Source of the DNA: Rachicladosporium sp. CCFEE 5018
Taxonomy: Eukaryota; Ascomycota; Dothideomycetes; Cladosporiales; Cladosporiaceae
Assembly: GCA_002077045.2 (NCBI GenBank)
Contig: KZ111141.1
Span: 1,819,139 to 1,883,138 of the forward strand
Reading direction: 5' to 3'
Length of the DNA: 64,000 nucleotides
Translations under genes and position numbers: made by a program
Part shown: positions 1 through 9,953 of the stretch, in pieces
Position numbering within the stretch: the stretch's first letter is position 1
Layout: the number at the start of each line of letters is the position of its first letter
Notes under the pieces: model-generated
Database searches by the model: none
Seen by the model: only the letters and a program-made list of their open reading frames with translations
What the model was told of the DNA's origin: nothing

Positions 1-340
1 CCAGACAGACTTCCATGAATTGCTTCTACCTCGACGCACGCGAAGTGTGACAACTTCCACGACCACTTCGCGAGAGAGTGTCACACATTCATAGGTCAAC
101 CTTGTTAAGAGTCACAGCCATCAATTCATCGCTGCCCTCATCATATTCACCCGACAACTGTTCGAGTCACATACAGTGAATAAGTCTGTTCGTTGTCGAT
201 TCAGGGTTCAAGGTAATATTTGCCCCACTTTTGATTTTTGGCGGGCGGCGAGCGTGGGCAAGTGAAGCGGTACTGCGGATTATTGCAATCGGTCGGTCGT
301 AACTACTAACCTTACAGCACAACTTCTGACGGAACTCAGG
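1..340. other. Upstream region of SUP35
   Basis: There is no supportable ORF here. The stretch is the presumed promoter and 5' leader of the plus-strand eRF3 gene that starts at 341. It may also contain the end of a gene lying outside the window, but nothing recognisable reads into it. Confidence 0.5.
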
Positions 341-2527
341 ATGGCGAACAATCAGGAGGTCCCGGACGACTGGGAGGCGGAGATTCCTTCACACCCTGCT
401 CAAGGCCAACGAGGAACATTCGTACCCGGGGCGAACTCATTTCAGCCAGGCGCACAGTCGTTCCAACCCCAGGCATACGGCCAGTACGGGCAATACGCAC
501 AGCAACCGCAATACAATGGCTCATATCAACAGTACGGCGGTCAACAAAGCTATCAACAATATGGCGCCCAGGCATACCCACAGCAGCAAGGCTACCAAAA
601 CCAACAATATGGCTACGGTCAGCAACAATACCCACAATCATCCGTCCCCGAGCAACAGTCACAGAAGCAGTCATATGTTCCTCCACAGCAACGGCAGCCT
701 CAAGTACCCATGCTTGCCCGGCGAGGCGATGCATCATTCACTCCTTCCTCACAACCACCTGCTTCTGCACCGCCACCGAGAGCTACGAACGGAACCGCAC
801 CTGCGCCAGTCAAGACACTCTCACTGAGCGCAGCAGACACCGGAGCTGCGCCTGTGAAGACGGAGAAGGGTGGGGCGAAAGTACTGTCGCTTGGTCTACC
901 TACGCCTGCGGCACCTAAGAAGGACATGGAGAAAGCAGTGGATGAGAAGGCGCCTGGAGCTGGCAAGACGATGACGGCAGCCAAAGCGATCGAGAAGACT
1001 GGAGAACCGACACCACTCAGCAGTAACACCTCACCTACGGCTTCAGGACGATCATCGCCCTCGGCTGCAGAGACGAAGAAGGCGGAGAAGAGAGCGGCAG
1101 ACATAGTAGCTCAGGAGCAAGCGGCTGAGGTAGACGAGGAGGTCATCGAGGAGTTGTATGGTAAGGAGCATGTGAATGTGATCTTCCTCGGTCACGTCGA
1201 TGCAGGGAAGAGCACACTGGGTGGCAGCATCCTGTACGCCTCTGGTCGGGTGGACGAGCGGACGATGGACAAGTATAAGCGCGAGTCGAAGGAGCTCGGT
1301 CGAGAATCGTGGTACTTGTCATGGGCACTCGACCAAACCAAGGAGGAGCGCAGCAAGGGTAAGACGGTCGAAGTCGGCCGAGGATCATTCGACACCGAGA
1401 AGCGGAAGTACTCAATCCTCGATGCACCAGGACACAAGACATACGTCCCCAACATGGTGTCTGGCGCAAGTCAGGCAGATGTCGGCGTTCTTGTCGTTTC
1501 TGCGCGAAAGGGTGAGTACGAGACGGGCTTCGAGAAAGGTGGCCAGACCAGGGAACACGCCATGCTTGCTAAGACCCAAGGCGTGAACAAACTCATCGTC
1601 GCTGTCAACAAAATGGACGACGTAACCGTCAACTGGTCCCAAGATCGTTACAACGAATGTCTCGCCAAACTCACAGCCTTCCTCAAAGGTCTCGGCTACA
1701 ACCCCAAGACAGACCTCATCTTCATGCCAATAGCCGCCCAACAACTGCACGGAATCAAAGACCGCATCCCCGCGGGCCTCGCACCCTGGTACGACGGCCC
1801 TTCCCTCCTCGAAGCCCTAGACAACATGCCCACGCTCGAGCGCAAGCTCGGCGCACCCTTCATGATGCCCATCAGCGCCAAGTACCGCGACATGGGCACC
1901 ATGATCGAAGGCAAGATCGAAGCTGGCATCTTGAAGAAAGACCAAAAGTACCTTATGATGCCCAACAAAGCCGAGATCACCATTTCCGCGCTGTACGGCG
2001 AGGACGAAGATGAGATCCCTCACGCGCAAGCGGGCGAACAAGTCCGGCTCCGCATCAAGGGCGCAGAAGAAGAAGACATCTTCCCCGGCTTCGTGCTCTG
2101 CTCGCTCAAACGCCCCGTCCACTGTGTCTCCGAATTCGAAGCCCAGATCCGACTCCTCGAGCTGAAATCGATCTTATCCTCAGGCTTCAACTGCATTCTG
2201 CACATCCACTCTGCAACCGAGGAGATAACTTTCTCCGCACTCCTGCACAAGCTGGAACCCAAGACGAACCGCCGCTCCAAGAAGCCGCCTCCATTCGCGA
2301 AACAGGGCATGAATATTATCGCCAGGCTGAAGATTATTGGCGGCAGTGCACAGCAGGTTTGCGTGGAGAAGTTTGAGGATTACCCGCAATTGGGGCGATT
2401 CACGTTGCGGGATCAGGGGCAGACGATTGCGATTGGTAAAATCTTGAGGTTGGTCACGGATCCGGTTGCTGAGGGGAAGGAGAGGGAGGAGAAGGCTGTT
2501 GCTGAGGCGGCAGCTGGGGCTGCTTAA
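341..2527 (+). CDS. SUP35: Translation termination factor eRF3 (SUP35-type GTPase)
   Basis: Single-exon ORF of 728 aa. Residues 1-130 are a Q/N/Y/G-rich prion-like region with YGQYGQYAQQPQY-type and QQYGGQQSYQQYG-type repeats. Residues 130-265 are a charged, low-complexity M-like linker. An EF-Tu-type GTPase follows: G1 GHVDAGKS at 284-291, G3 DAPGHK at 361-366, G4 NKMD at 423-426, then two beta-barrel domains ending in RFTLRDQGQTIAIGKI. In the family, eRF3 binds eRF1 and drives GTP-dependent peptide release at stop codons in the cytosol. The order of N, M and GTPase parts matches yeast Sup35. Two AxxFxP elements (ANSFQP, AQSFQP) near residues 31-43 resemble the core of PABP-binding PAM2 motifs. 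The start is the first ATG of the open frame and gives the usual N terminus. Confidence 0.97.
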   Translation: MANNQEVPDDWEAEIPSHPAQGQRGTFVPGANSFQPGAQSFQPQAYGQYGQYAQQPQYNGSYQQYGGQQSYQQYGAQAYPQQQGYQNQQYGYGQQQYPQSSVPEQQSQKQSYVPPQQRQPQVPMLARRGDASFTPSSQPPASAPPPRATNGTAPAPVKTLSLSAADTGAAPVKTEKGGAKVLSLGLPTPAAPKKDMEKAVDEKAPGAGKTMTAAKAIEKTGEPTPLSSNTSPTASGRSSPSAAETKKAEKRAADIVAQEQAAEVDEEVIEELYGKEHVNVIFLGHVDAGKSTLGGSILYASGRVDERTMDKYKRESKELGRESWYLSWALDQTKEERSKGKTVEVGRGSFDTEKRKYSILDAPGHKTYVPNMVSGASQADVGVLVVSARKGEYETGFEKGGQTREHAMLAKTQGVNKLIVAVNKMDDVTVNWSQDRYNECLAKLTAFLKGLGYNPKTDLIFMPIAAQQLHGIKDRIPAGLAPWYDGPSLLEALDNMPTLERKLGAPFMMPISAKYRDMGTMIEGKIEAGILKKDQKYLMMPNKAEITISALYGEDEDEIPHAQAGEQVRLRIKGAEEEDIFPGFVLCSLKRPVHCVSEFEAQIRLLELKSILSSGFNCILHIHSATEEITFSALLHKLEPKTNRRSKKPPPFAKQGMNIIARLKIIGGSAQQVCVEKFEDYPQLGRFTLRDQGQTIAIGKILRLVTDPVAEGKEREEKAVAEAAAGAA

Positions 2528-2849
2528 ATGAGTCGTCGATGACGGATTGACGGCGGACGAAGTGCTATGAGAAAGCGCGGATGGGACATGATGCATGAGT
2601 AGATGGCGGTCGTGGCATCACTTTGGAACCGCATGGGTCTCACGATTTACTCAAAGGTAGCGGGGTGGGATGCATTCGCTACAAGATGAGGACGTAGTCT
2701 TACATAGCGCGGTTACACTCAAGACTTGCTCCCGCCAATACGAAGACGGTGTACTAGCTGGATGCGAATGGACGTTGAGTGACATGCGTATTCCTACTTC
2801 CAGTGCCGACGCCCCCACAGGGAAGACAACCCGTCATCCAAAATCGTCA
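2528..2849. other. Convergent intergenic region
   Basis: This is the 3' flank shared by the plus-strand SUP35 gene and the minus-strand disordered-protein gene. No coding signal is visible beyond antisense or shadow frames. It presumably holds both 3' UTRs. Confidence 0.5.
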
Positions 2850-4832
2850 TCACCCCGTCCACGGACTCGAGCTCCTTACCAGCGGCGGCGGAGGCGGCAG
2901 ACTGAAGTCTGTCAAAGTACCCAAATCATCTTGCATGATCCGTGATATCTTCTGGGTGCCTTTCAGATTTTCTGCACTTCCCATCCAGTCGTGCTCGTTG
3001 GATGTGCTCCAAGGCGGTAAGGGCAGTGGCGAGCTGGAGTCCACGTCGCCGAAATGTGTATGTCGAGTGGCACGAGTTTTTGTCTCGGTCTGCGCAGTGG
3101 CGGACACGCGTGCTTCTTTAAGCGAGTACTGATATGCCGATGCTTGCGTCGGGACGACCGTGCTTATCTGACTCTGATGAAGTGCTGGCGGCGAGGAAGG
3201 CGGCAATGAGTCTGCGATGATATTCAAACCCGCATTCTCCTCGGCGGACTCAGAGGCGTTGCGCTCATCCGACTGGCTGACGCGTGCTGCTTGTGGTGAG
3301 ATCGCATCTATCAGATCGCTGAGCAGCTGTTCCGAAGGGCGGTGCGGCGAGGACGTGAGATCAACTGTTGTGATCGTCTCCGCGAATACTGCATCAGCGT
3401 CGATGTCATCGAGAGGATCGTCGTCTGTCTCGCTGTCTTCCACAGCTTCTCGTGCGCGCTTCGACGGCAGCTGTGTTTGTGTCCATGCAAAGCGAGCGGC
3501 GTCTCGATCCAGTGCGGCGCCTACAGGGTCGTATGTATGTGGTCCATCATCGAGATATGGCTCACTTCCGTGAACGCTGTTTGAGTCGTGATGTATTTCG
3601 TCTATGAATGCATCTCCTTCGCCAAGGGCACGGAGATCATCGATGATGTCCAGGTCCAGGGAGTCGAACTGAGTTTCTGCGATTGTGATAGATCTCATCA
3701 GCTGTCTAGGTGGCGGCACCGTAGACATAGAGAGATCCTCGAGCTGAGAGTCTTGTACAGTGAGTGCGCGCTTCAGCTTCCGACACGATCGCTTGGGCCC
3801 GGTAGGTATTGGCGCGATCGGCAAATCTAATATCGCGGTTTGGCTGATATCAGACGCCTCCTTGAGCGGAACTTTCGATGTCTTCACAGCAGTGTCGCCA
3901 CTTGGCTGCAGTTGCAGCGGCCGTAGTCCAGTGTTGGCGCTACGCTCACCAAGTGGAACGCGTTGAGTGGCCACGACGGTCGGCGAGACCGTTGTGGCCT
4001 TTGTTTGTGTTGAGACGTGGGATTGCTGAGACGACGCCTTTATACTTGGAGGTGTATGAGAGGCTGCCACCTCTCTCAGGTCGCTTGATTTCGTCGGCGT
4101 AGCTTCATTGCGGGTGCCTATACAGACGCCAGCAGACGCAGCGGAAATGGTTGGTTCGATCGGCTTCCTTGCGGATACCGACTTTCGCAAGTCGTAGCGT
4201 TTGGCAGGCGTCGCCCCAGATCTTGTCGACGCACTGATATACCCAGAGTCATCCAAATCACCCGCTGCCTTCGCTGGGCTTCGAAGATCGTACCGCCTCG
4301 CGGGCATTTGATCACTTACTCCATCCTCGCCAGGAGCATGGGACAGCCATGGAAGCTTCTTCTTCCTTGCGACCTGTCGCTTCACCATCATGTCTGCGAA
4401 CCTGTCCCTTCCTTCGTCGTCGTAGATATTGAAGTCCGGTGCGTCGTCATCTGAGAGAGCATCGGCAGCTCTCGAGGATGCAGGTAGCCAGGCAATCTGC
4501 GTGAGAGTGTTCTGCCCCTTCTCCTTTGCCTTCAACTTTGCACCACTCCGCCGTCGGCTTCCAGCATTGCCACCGGACTTCCCAAATGAGACTCGACGCT
4601 TTTTCCTTGGCTTCTCCTTGTCCAGGTCGTCTTCGCTGCCCTCGTCGCTCCAGATCTCGATGGCTTCAGCATTCTTTGGCGTACTGACGAAATCGAGCTG
4701 TGTCAAGGACGACTGCCTCTTTTCGGCGTTGCTGCCTAGCAGCGAAGGTCGTGGCCGGGCCACTCGAGTATGTAGACCAGAACGTCGTCTATTTAGTTGT
4801 CCTGGACGAACAACGTCTAATGCACCAGTCAT
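2850..4832 (-). CDS. Unidentified disordered, basic nuclear-type protein (660 aa)
   Basis: Long uninterrupted ORF, not recognised as a named family. It is rich in S, T, D, R and K and has nuclear-localisation-like basic runs (KEKPRKKRR about 73-80; KRQVARKKK about 151-159). There are several internal repeats. QSSLTQL (40-46) and QNTLTQI (107-113) form one pair, each followed by an acidic patch. RRYDLRSPAK, KRYDLRKS and SSDLRE form a second set (about 179-254). A 15-residue motif occurs twice, at 353-367 and 378-392. The C terminus is proline-rich (PPPPPL). The length without frame breaks supports real coding. A chromatin or DNA-repair adaptor role is possible, but nothing in the sequence proves it. 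It is divergent from the AlkB gene, with 228 bp between the two starts. Confidence 0.75.
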   Translation of the reverse strand: MTGALDVVRPGQLNRRRSGLHTRVARPRPSLLGSNAEKRQSSLTQLDFVSTPKNAEAIEIWSDEGSEDDLDKEKPRKKRRVSFGKSGGNAGSRRRSGAKLKAKEKGQNTLTQIAWLPASSRAADALSDDDAPDFNIYDDEGRDRFADMMVKRQVARKKKLPWLSHAPGEDGVSDQMPARRYDLRSPAKAAGDLDDSGYISASTRSGATPAKRYDLRKSVSARKPIEPTISAASAGVCIGTRNEATPTKSSDLREVAASHTPPSIKASSQQSHVSTQTKATTVSPTVVATQRVPLGERSANTGLRPLQLQPSGDTAVKTSKVPLKEASDISQTAILDLPIAPIPTGPKRSCRKLKRALTVQDSQLEDLSMSTVPPPRQLMRSITIAETQFDSLDLDIIDDLRALGEGDAFIDEIHHDSNSVHGSEPYLDDGPHTYDPVGAALDRDAARFAWTQTQLPSKRAREAVEDSETDDDPLDDIDADAVFAETITTVDLTSSPHRPSEQLLSDLIDAISPQAARVSQSDERNASESAEENAGLNIIADSLPPSSPPALHQSQISTVVPTQASAYQYSLKEARVSATAQTETKTRATRHTHFGDVDSSSPLPLPPWSTSNEHDWMGSAENLKGTQKISRIMQDDLGTLTDFSLPPPPPLVRSSSPWTG

Positions 4833-5060
4833 GTTATCGATACATTGGTAGTTCTGTATTGCCCTTCATACTCGTGCTATTGGTCTCGACGCGTCCAAAG
4901 GAAGGAAGACGCGTTGATGACGTAAGGTTGCGGACACGACCTTCAACTTATAAGTTTTCCTTACACACTGCACTACACTCTCACACAAGGAAAAGCCTTT
5001 TCGCAGTCGGTGATCAAGCCTCTGTCCTCCTAGACGGCACGATTTGAAGGTCTGATTGCA

Positions 5061-6083
5061 ATGCTGGATCCATACGCGAAACCGCCTGCGGCCTTTCGTG
5101 AGATCTACAAGCGACTGCAGAAGCTCAGCGTGGTCGACATCTCCAATGAGAGCGCTATTGTTGATCTGCAAGCACTTGGCCAGGCGAGCGAGTCCAGAGT
5201 TCGCGAGGCGTCGCGACATACGCTGTATCCAATGTCCTCGGAGGCGTTCGGTGAGTTCACCGGCACTCGATGCGAAAGTACGAAAGCATTCGCAATCTAC
5301 GAAGTGAGCAACCTACCAGGTACGCTTTATCCAGTGGAAACTTCATGTTCGTAGGTCTGAGGTAGGTCGGCAGGCCTGTTCCTTTATCCCGATCTCCTGC
5401 CTCAAGACGTTCAACTACAAATTCTCGCAAAGACTTTTCATCGCGATCTATCTAACCCGCAGCACTTGACGAACGTGCACACGCACTACGACGTGCCGAC
5501 AACATCAGCTCGGTCATCTTACTTCTCTCCTGCGGCGCAAGGGCTTATCTTCAGCCCACGAGACCCTGCAATTCACAAGCCGATTACCACTCAACAATTC
5601 CTCGACAAGAAGCTGCGCTGGATGACGCTCGGAGGTCAGTACGACTGGACGAACAAAGTCTACCCTGCTGGGCTGCCTCCACCCTTCCCATCAGATATCA
5701 AGCAGCTCATCGAGTCACTTTTTCCAATGAAAGCCGAAGCTGCGATCGTCAACCTCTACAGTCCGGGCGACAACCTGTCACTACATCGCGACGTATCCGA
5801 GGAGTGCGATCAGCCTCTGGCTTCGATCTCGCTGGGCTGTGAAGGTATCTTCCTAGTTGGACTCGACGGTGGTCGTGCTGTAACGCTCCGACTACGCAGC
5901 GGTGATGCTGTGCTTATGAGTGGTGAGAGCAGGTTCGCCTGGCATGGCGTGCCGAAGGTAGTTGCAGACACTTGTCCAAAGTGGATGCAAGACTGGCCTG
6001 CAGGAGGTGGACAATTCGAGGAGTGGAGAGGCTGGATGGCAGGGAAGCGGATCAATCTCAACGTAAGGCAGATGTTCGACTGA
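5061..6083 (+). CDS. AlkB-family 2-oxoglutarate/Fe(II) dioxygenase
   Basis: Two-exon gene: 5061-5319 and 5374-6083, with an intron at 5320-5373 (54 nt, GT-AG, phase 1). Splicing gives 322 aa and restores the conserved stretch LPGLFLYPDLLPQDVQ across the junction. The iron ligands of an AlkB jelly roll are visible: H224-x-D226 in LHRDVSEEC and H277 in FAWHGVPKV. The C-terminal RINLNVRQMF carries the 2-oxoglutarate-binding Arg. Family members oxidatively demethylate alkylated nucleic acids. The HRDVSEE/FAWHGVP pattern resembles the ALKBH1/Abh1 branch, which acts on DNA, tRNA or mitochondrial RNA, so the exact substrate is not predictable. The N-terminal 85 residues are the usual helical extension. 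Confidence 0.92.
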
Positions 6084-7107
6084 CTTTCACACTTCTGCCA
6101 TTGGTATGCTTGCCTGCGGCCGGCTCATCGGAGTGCGCCAAGAAACCACTTCCAGCTTCGATTGGCTGATGGCCCGCCAGATGGCCGGGATATGGCGTCC
6201 TCAGCCAACGCGGCACGGTGGCCTTCATTGGACATTGCGACTTCGTTCTTGTTACTATATTGCCACGCCTCTGCAATCGTCGACATCAAGTGAGATGAAT
6301 GCCTAAGTTTGGGGCGACAGGGCTTTCAGCTACAATCAGTGAAGATTTACGACGCTGGGCTACATGCTGGCCCGGAAGTGCTGACTACCTGTCGCAATCA
6401 TCGGCTTCCAGCTGCGCATCTCAAGGCTTCCACGGCGCTCAAGTACCCGCTGCTCATGCATCACGCGAATGAGAAGTGCATCGTTACTCACGTGAGGAGT
6501 TGGGGGCTTAGCTGAACGTGTACCTGAGTACATCGATTGACACACGGCTCAAGCTTTGCGCCACGGCCTTCGCTTACGGTGAGTGCGACCACACCACCCC
6601 AAGCATGGTACTATAGATCTTGGAGAGCTGCGTCACAGCTTACCGGTAACGTGCAACAATTTGATGCGCCGCTCAGATGAAAGCAAGGGTTTTGCGGCCT
6701 CACGTGAGGCGAAAGCGAATGCATCACGGCTACAGCCCTACCCCGGCCAATCGCAAAATTGACCACCTTCAGAGAGATCATGCTACTGCATTTCGAGCTG
6801 CGTGTACAACGCAATTCGTATCATCAGCTCAATGGTACCGTAGTCTTGACACGGCTGGCTGCTTGCTCGCAAGGGTTCATCAGCTCGCCACAGCAAGACA
6901 TGGACCGCTTTTCAGCTTTACAGCGATTGCGGAGCGCCATGCGATCACTCTACAACATCAGATCCATAGCGAGCCCCAGTGACCGTCAGAGGGACGCCAT
7001 CAAAGCTCTTCCTAAGCCTAATACCATATAAGGCGGCTTCGTCTTCGTCCATCTCCTGCAACGTTCCCTACTGCACTTGCCTGAGCTCAGCATACGCCTA
7101 CTTCATT
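6084..7107. other. Intergenic region, no supported gene
   Basis: Only short overlapping ORFs without recognisable composition. The last 80 bp are the core promoter of the first DUF3237 gene (TATA-like element at 7025-7033). Confidence 0.5.
7025..7033 (+). promoter_or_regulatory. TATA-like element upstream of DUF3237 gene 1
   Basis: The sequence CATATAAGG lies 75-83 bp upstream of the ATG at 7108, a normal distance for a fungal TATA box. It is assigned by motif and position only. Confidence 0.4.
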
Positions 7108-7715
7108 ATGGCACCCACCCTCGAAAAGGTATTCGACCTCCGAGCCTTCCTCGGTAAGACCGACACACTTCCACTTGGGCATGTGAAGGGCGGCGCACAG
7201 CGCATCATCGTTCCTGTCACAAGCGGCTTTCTAAAGGGCTCTGGCGTCGAAGCCGAGATCATCCCGACAACTGGTGCAGACTGGCTTCTCCTCGATCCTG
7301 CCACAGGCACCGCTCATCTAGACGTTCGCATCGCGCTGCGGACTAAGGATGGAGATAGTATCTACATATACTATCCGGGTATGGCACGCTCGGGGTTTCA
7401 TTTCTGCAGATGAGCAGATCTGACCTCGGTCCAGGTATCATCAAGCTAGATGAGAAGATTGGTATGGCTCTGTCCTGGGACCCTGCGATGAGGACCACGA
7501 AGAGCTCTGATCACTACTTCTTTACGACGCCAAGAATCGAGGTGTCCAATGAGAAGCATAAGTGGATGGAGCAGACCGTATTCGTATCGCACGGTAAGTG
7601 CCCTTGAAGCCGTACTACACCAGTGGCCAGCTAAGACGCGCTAGGACATTTTTTTGCAGAAGGAGATGGTACTCAGGCCGTGGAGTACGAGGTGTACAAG
7701 CTGGTGTCGGGATAG
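7108..7715 (+). CDS. DUF3237-family protein, paralogue 1
   Basis: Three exons: 7108-7378, 7435-7593 and 7645-7715 (introns of 56 and 51 nt), predicted 166 aa. The start MAPTLEKVFDLRAFL is shared with paralogue 2 at 9954. Exon joins were chosen by aligning the two copies: YYPG|IIKLDEK matches YYTG|IVRLDEK, and SHG|HFFAEGDG matches SHGHVYVEGDR. An alternative last acceptor 16 nt downstream would lose that match. DUF3237 proteins are small beta-barrel proteins of unknown biochemical function, common in fungi and bacteria. There is no signal peptide or membrane segment, so it is probably cytosolic. A TATA-like element lies about 80 bp upstream. Confidence 0.85.
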
Positions 7716-8285
7716 TAACCTTTCGTATAATGTTACGCAACGGGAATATGCACTCACACTCAACAACACAAGTCCCCTCAAGCTGCACACCAGGGCATTT
7801 GTGTTTCAACTCTTTTCCAGATACACCAGTCACCAGATTGATGTTGGCTCGCCAAGTACGTGTGATGTGCTTGCCACCTTGCCACTCATTACCCTCGCTA
7901 GTCCGTAGCAGATACACCACGCGGACCTTGTTGAGCTTCCTGAGCAGACAGCCGTGTGCGTACTGCAGAAACCGCATCCACATGCTTTTCGCTTGTTCTC
8001 GCACAAGAGCATCCTCAAGCACGAGCACATCCGCGCCCGGTCTGTAGACGCACCAGCCGGACGCAACGTCCTCGATGTGACTGCCAATCGTGGGAAGCGG
8101 GAGGATAGCTGGACCAGCAGGGCCACGCAGACAGCCACGATGGTAGCCTGGCGTGCTTTTTATCAGCATGACCGCAAGTCGCTGAGCCGTTGTGAACGCT
8201 ACGATGCTTTCTCGGTTCGCTTTTGCGTATGGCTGCGACAGAAGTCGAGAAGACCGAACGTTCTGAAGGCATCGTAAGCAGGGAG
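7716..8285. other. Ambiguous region downstream of DUF3237 gene 1
   Basis: The minus strand has a long open frame (reaching from 8616 down to 7615) and a second one at 7830-8138. Both overlap the last DUF3237 exon or each other and show no recognisable domain. Part of it could be a 3' exon of the minus-strand membrane-type ORF at 8286-9086, but I could not find a splice join that convinced me. Confidence 0.3.
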
Positions 8286-9086
8286 CTACAATGTGGAAGC
8301 TGGAAGCAATCTCACCGAAGATACAATGACCCATTCCGATGCCAATAGCCTCCTTAGCAACAGGATCTGCTCGTCCGGCTGCGCACTTGCCAGCTGTGCC
8401 TTCATGAATACCAGCTCCAGCACTGCGATGGCTCGAAAGGTAATGTAGTCCTGCAACCTCAGTGTGGCCTGGCCATGCAACACAGTAGCGATGTAGATCA
8501 CACTGAAGAAGTTCCCGAACGGCGTATCGCTCCAAATGAACCTCCCTGCACGTCTTAGGGCCAGTATAGGAAGCATGAGTGTCTTGTGACACGAGGCTAG
8601 CGATGCGAAGAAGCATGTCACGAAGGTTGAGGCCACGAGGAGGTGTAATGTGAGTGATGACAGAAGCAGGTTCATCGAGACGCTAGCGGCCAGTGTCGAC
8701 GCGCGAAGCAAAACGCCAGTGTTGGTGAAGTACAGCTCGCTTTGCTCGCCGTCTGCATCTTTGCTCAATATTGATGTGTAGGCGTCGAGCACAACGGAGG
8801 AGCGAATGCTGTCCTCGTCATGACGCAAGTATCTATTCGCGAGACGCCAGGCAAGGGTGATGAGGTTCAGAAGCTCCTTCGCGAGGACGGTGATACAACT
8901 GTGCAGTAGCAATGCGCTCGCAAAATTGATCTGTTGCTTCCAGGGTACAATGGAGCGAGCATGCATTGAAAAGAGTGCTGGGAGGTCCATCTGGACAGGT
9001 TCTAAGGGTCGCTGTAATGTGCTGGGTCTCCGAAAGACGTCCGCACGGAAAACTCTATGCTTATGGCATATTGAGCTTTGGAACAA
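8286..9086 (-). CDS. Hypothetical membrane-type protein (266 aa ORF)
   Basis: This open frame is not recognised. It contains hydrophobic stretches that could be membrane helices (around INFASALLLHSCITVLA, ASTLAASVSMNLLLSSLTL and LVASTFVTCFFASLA) separated by charged segments. It lies antisense between the two DUF3237 paralogues. The C-terminal end may be incomplete: a GTGAG donor-like site sits 30 nt before the stop, and the strand stays open in other frames toward 7830. It could be a real lineage-specific gene, a decayed gene, or a chance ORF. Confidence 0.35.
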   Translation of the reverse strand: MFQSSICHKHRVFRADVFRRPSTLQRPLEPVQMDLPALFSMHARSIVPWKQQINFASALLLHSCITVLAKELLNLITLAWRLANRYLRHDEDSIRSSVVLDAYTSILSKDADGEQSELYFTNTGVLLRASTLAASVSMNLLLSSLTLHLLVASTFVTCFFASLASCHKTLMLPILALRRAGRFIWSDTPFGNFFSVIYIATVLHGQATLRLQDYITFRAIAVLELVFMKAQLASAQPDEQILLLRRLLASEWVIVSSVRLLPASTL

Positions 9087-9953
9087 CTTCCTCTCGTCGA
9101 CTGGATAGCGGAGAAGGAAAGGAATATGCGAGGCTGAGGCTCTGCATAGGTGCCCTACCTATAGATTGGCGCCACATAAGCGACCTAGTGATAAGCGAGC
9201 CACCTACCAGGCAGCCCCACTGCATGCCGTCTGCTAAAGCGCATGCGGAGGGCGGTGTTATGACCCCGGAGCGAGCTGATATCCATGAGGCCTGCCTCGA
9301 CGAAGTCACAGGTATGTGATTCTCCAGTCAAATAGCCTTGAAGATGAGACCAAAGTCCACTGCTGAAACGGCAAGATATTGGAGGTGCACTGTGCGCAAA
9401 TTAGCTCGTGAACCGTGCCCTTATTCGAGTGAACCGCTGTCCTCACGCGAAACCCATTCACGCTGGCCATCAACCATTTATGTTTCGACATGATACTGGC
9501 TCTGTATGCAATACATACAGGTGACAGTGTGCAGTGAATAGTATATTCAGCCGCACTTTGGCAGGACTGGCGACCCTCAGGTACGCCTGCTCATGACATG
9601 ACTGAGATCTGTTATTCTGCTTCAACTCTCCCATCTGCCCTCGCCTTGTCCGCATGTACGCTTCTTTGGCTGGATGCTTCGTTCCTTGCAGAAGCCCATG
9701 ATGGTCTTGGATGGCGGATAAGTTCTTCCATCAAGCTGGCGATACTTACAGATCCTACAACATCGGATTCGCGAAGGATGGCTTTAAGATCTAATGCCGG
9801 GAGGTAGGTCCTAAAACAGAGCGTGGTCTCATTCCATCACCACGTCAGAGCTGCCTTAGTATGGAAATTCCCGTAATCTGAACGCAAGTAGGCCAGCATT
9901 GATAAGGGAGCCTCGCCTGGCGATGAGTCCAATCACCCAGTTTTCCCTGCACC
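9087..9953. other. Intergenic region, no supported gene
   Basis: Only ORFs shorter than 120 codons with no recognisable features. It serves as the upstream region of the second DUF3237 gene. Confidence 0.45.
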
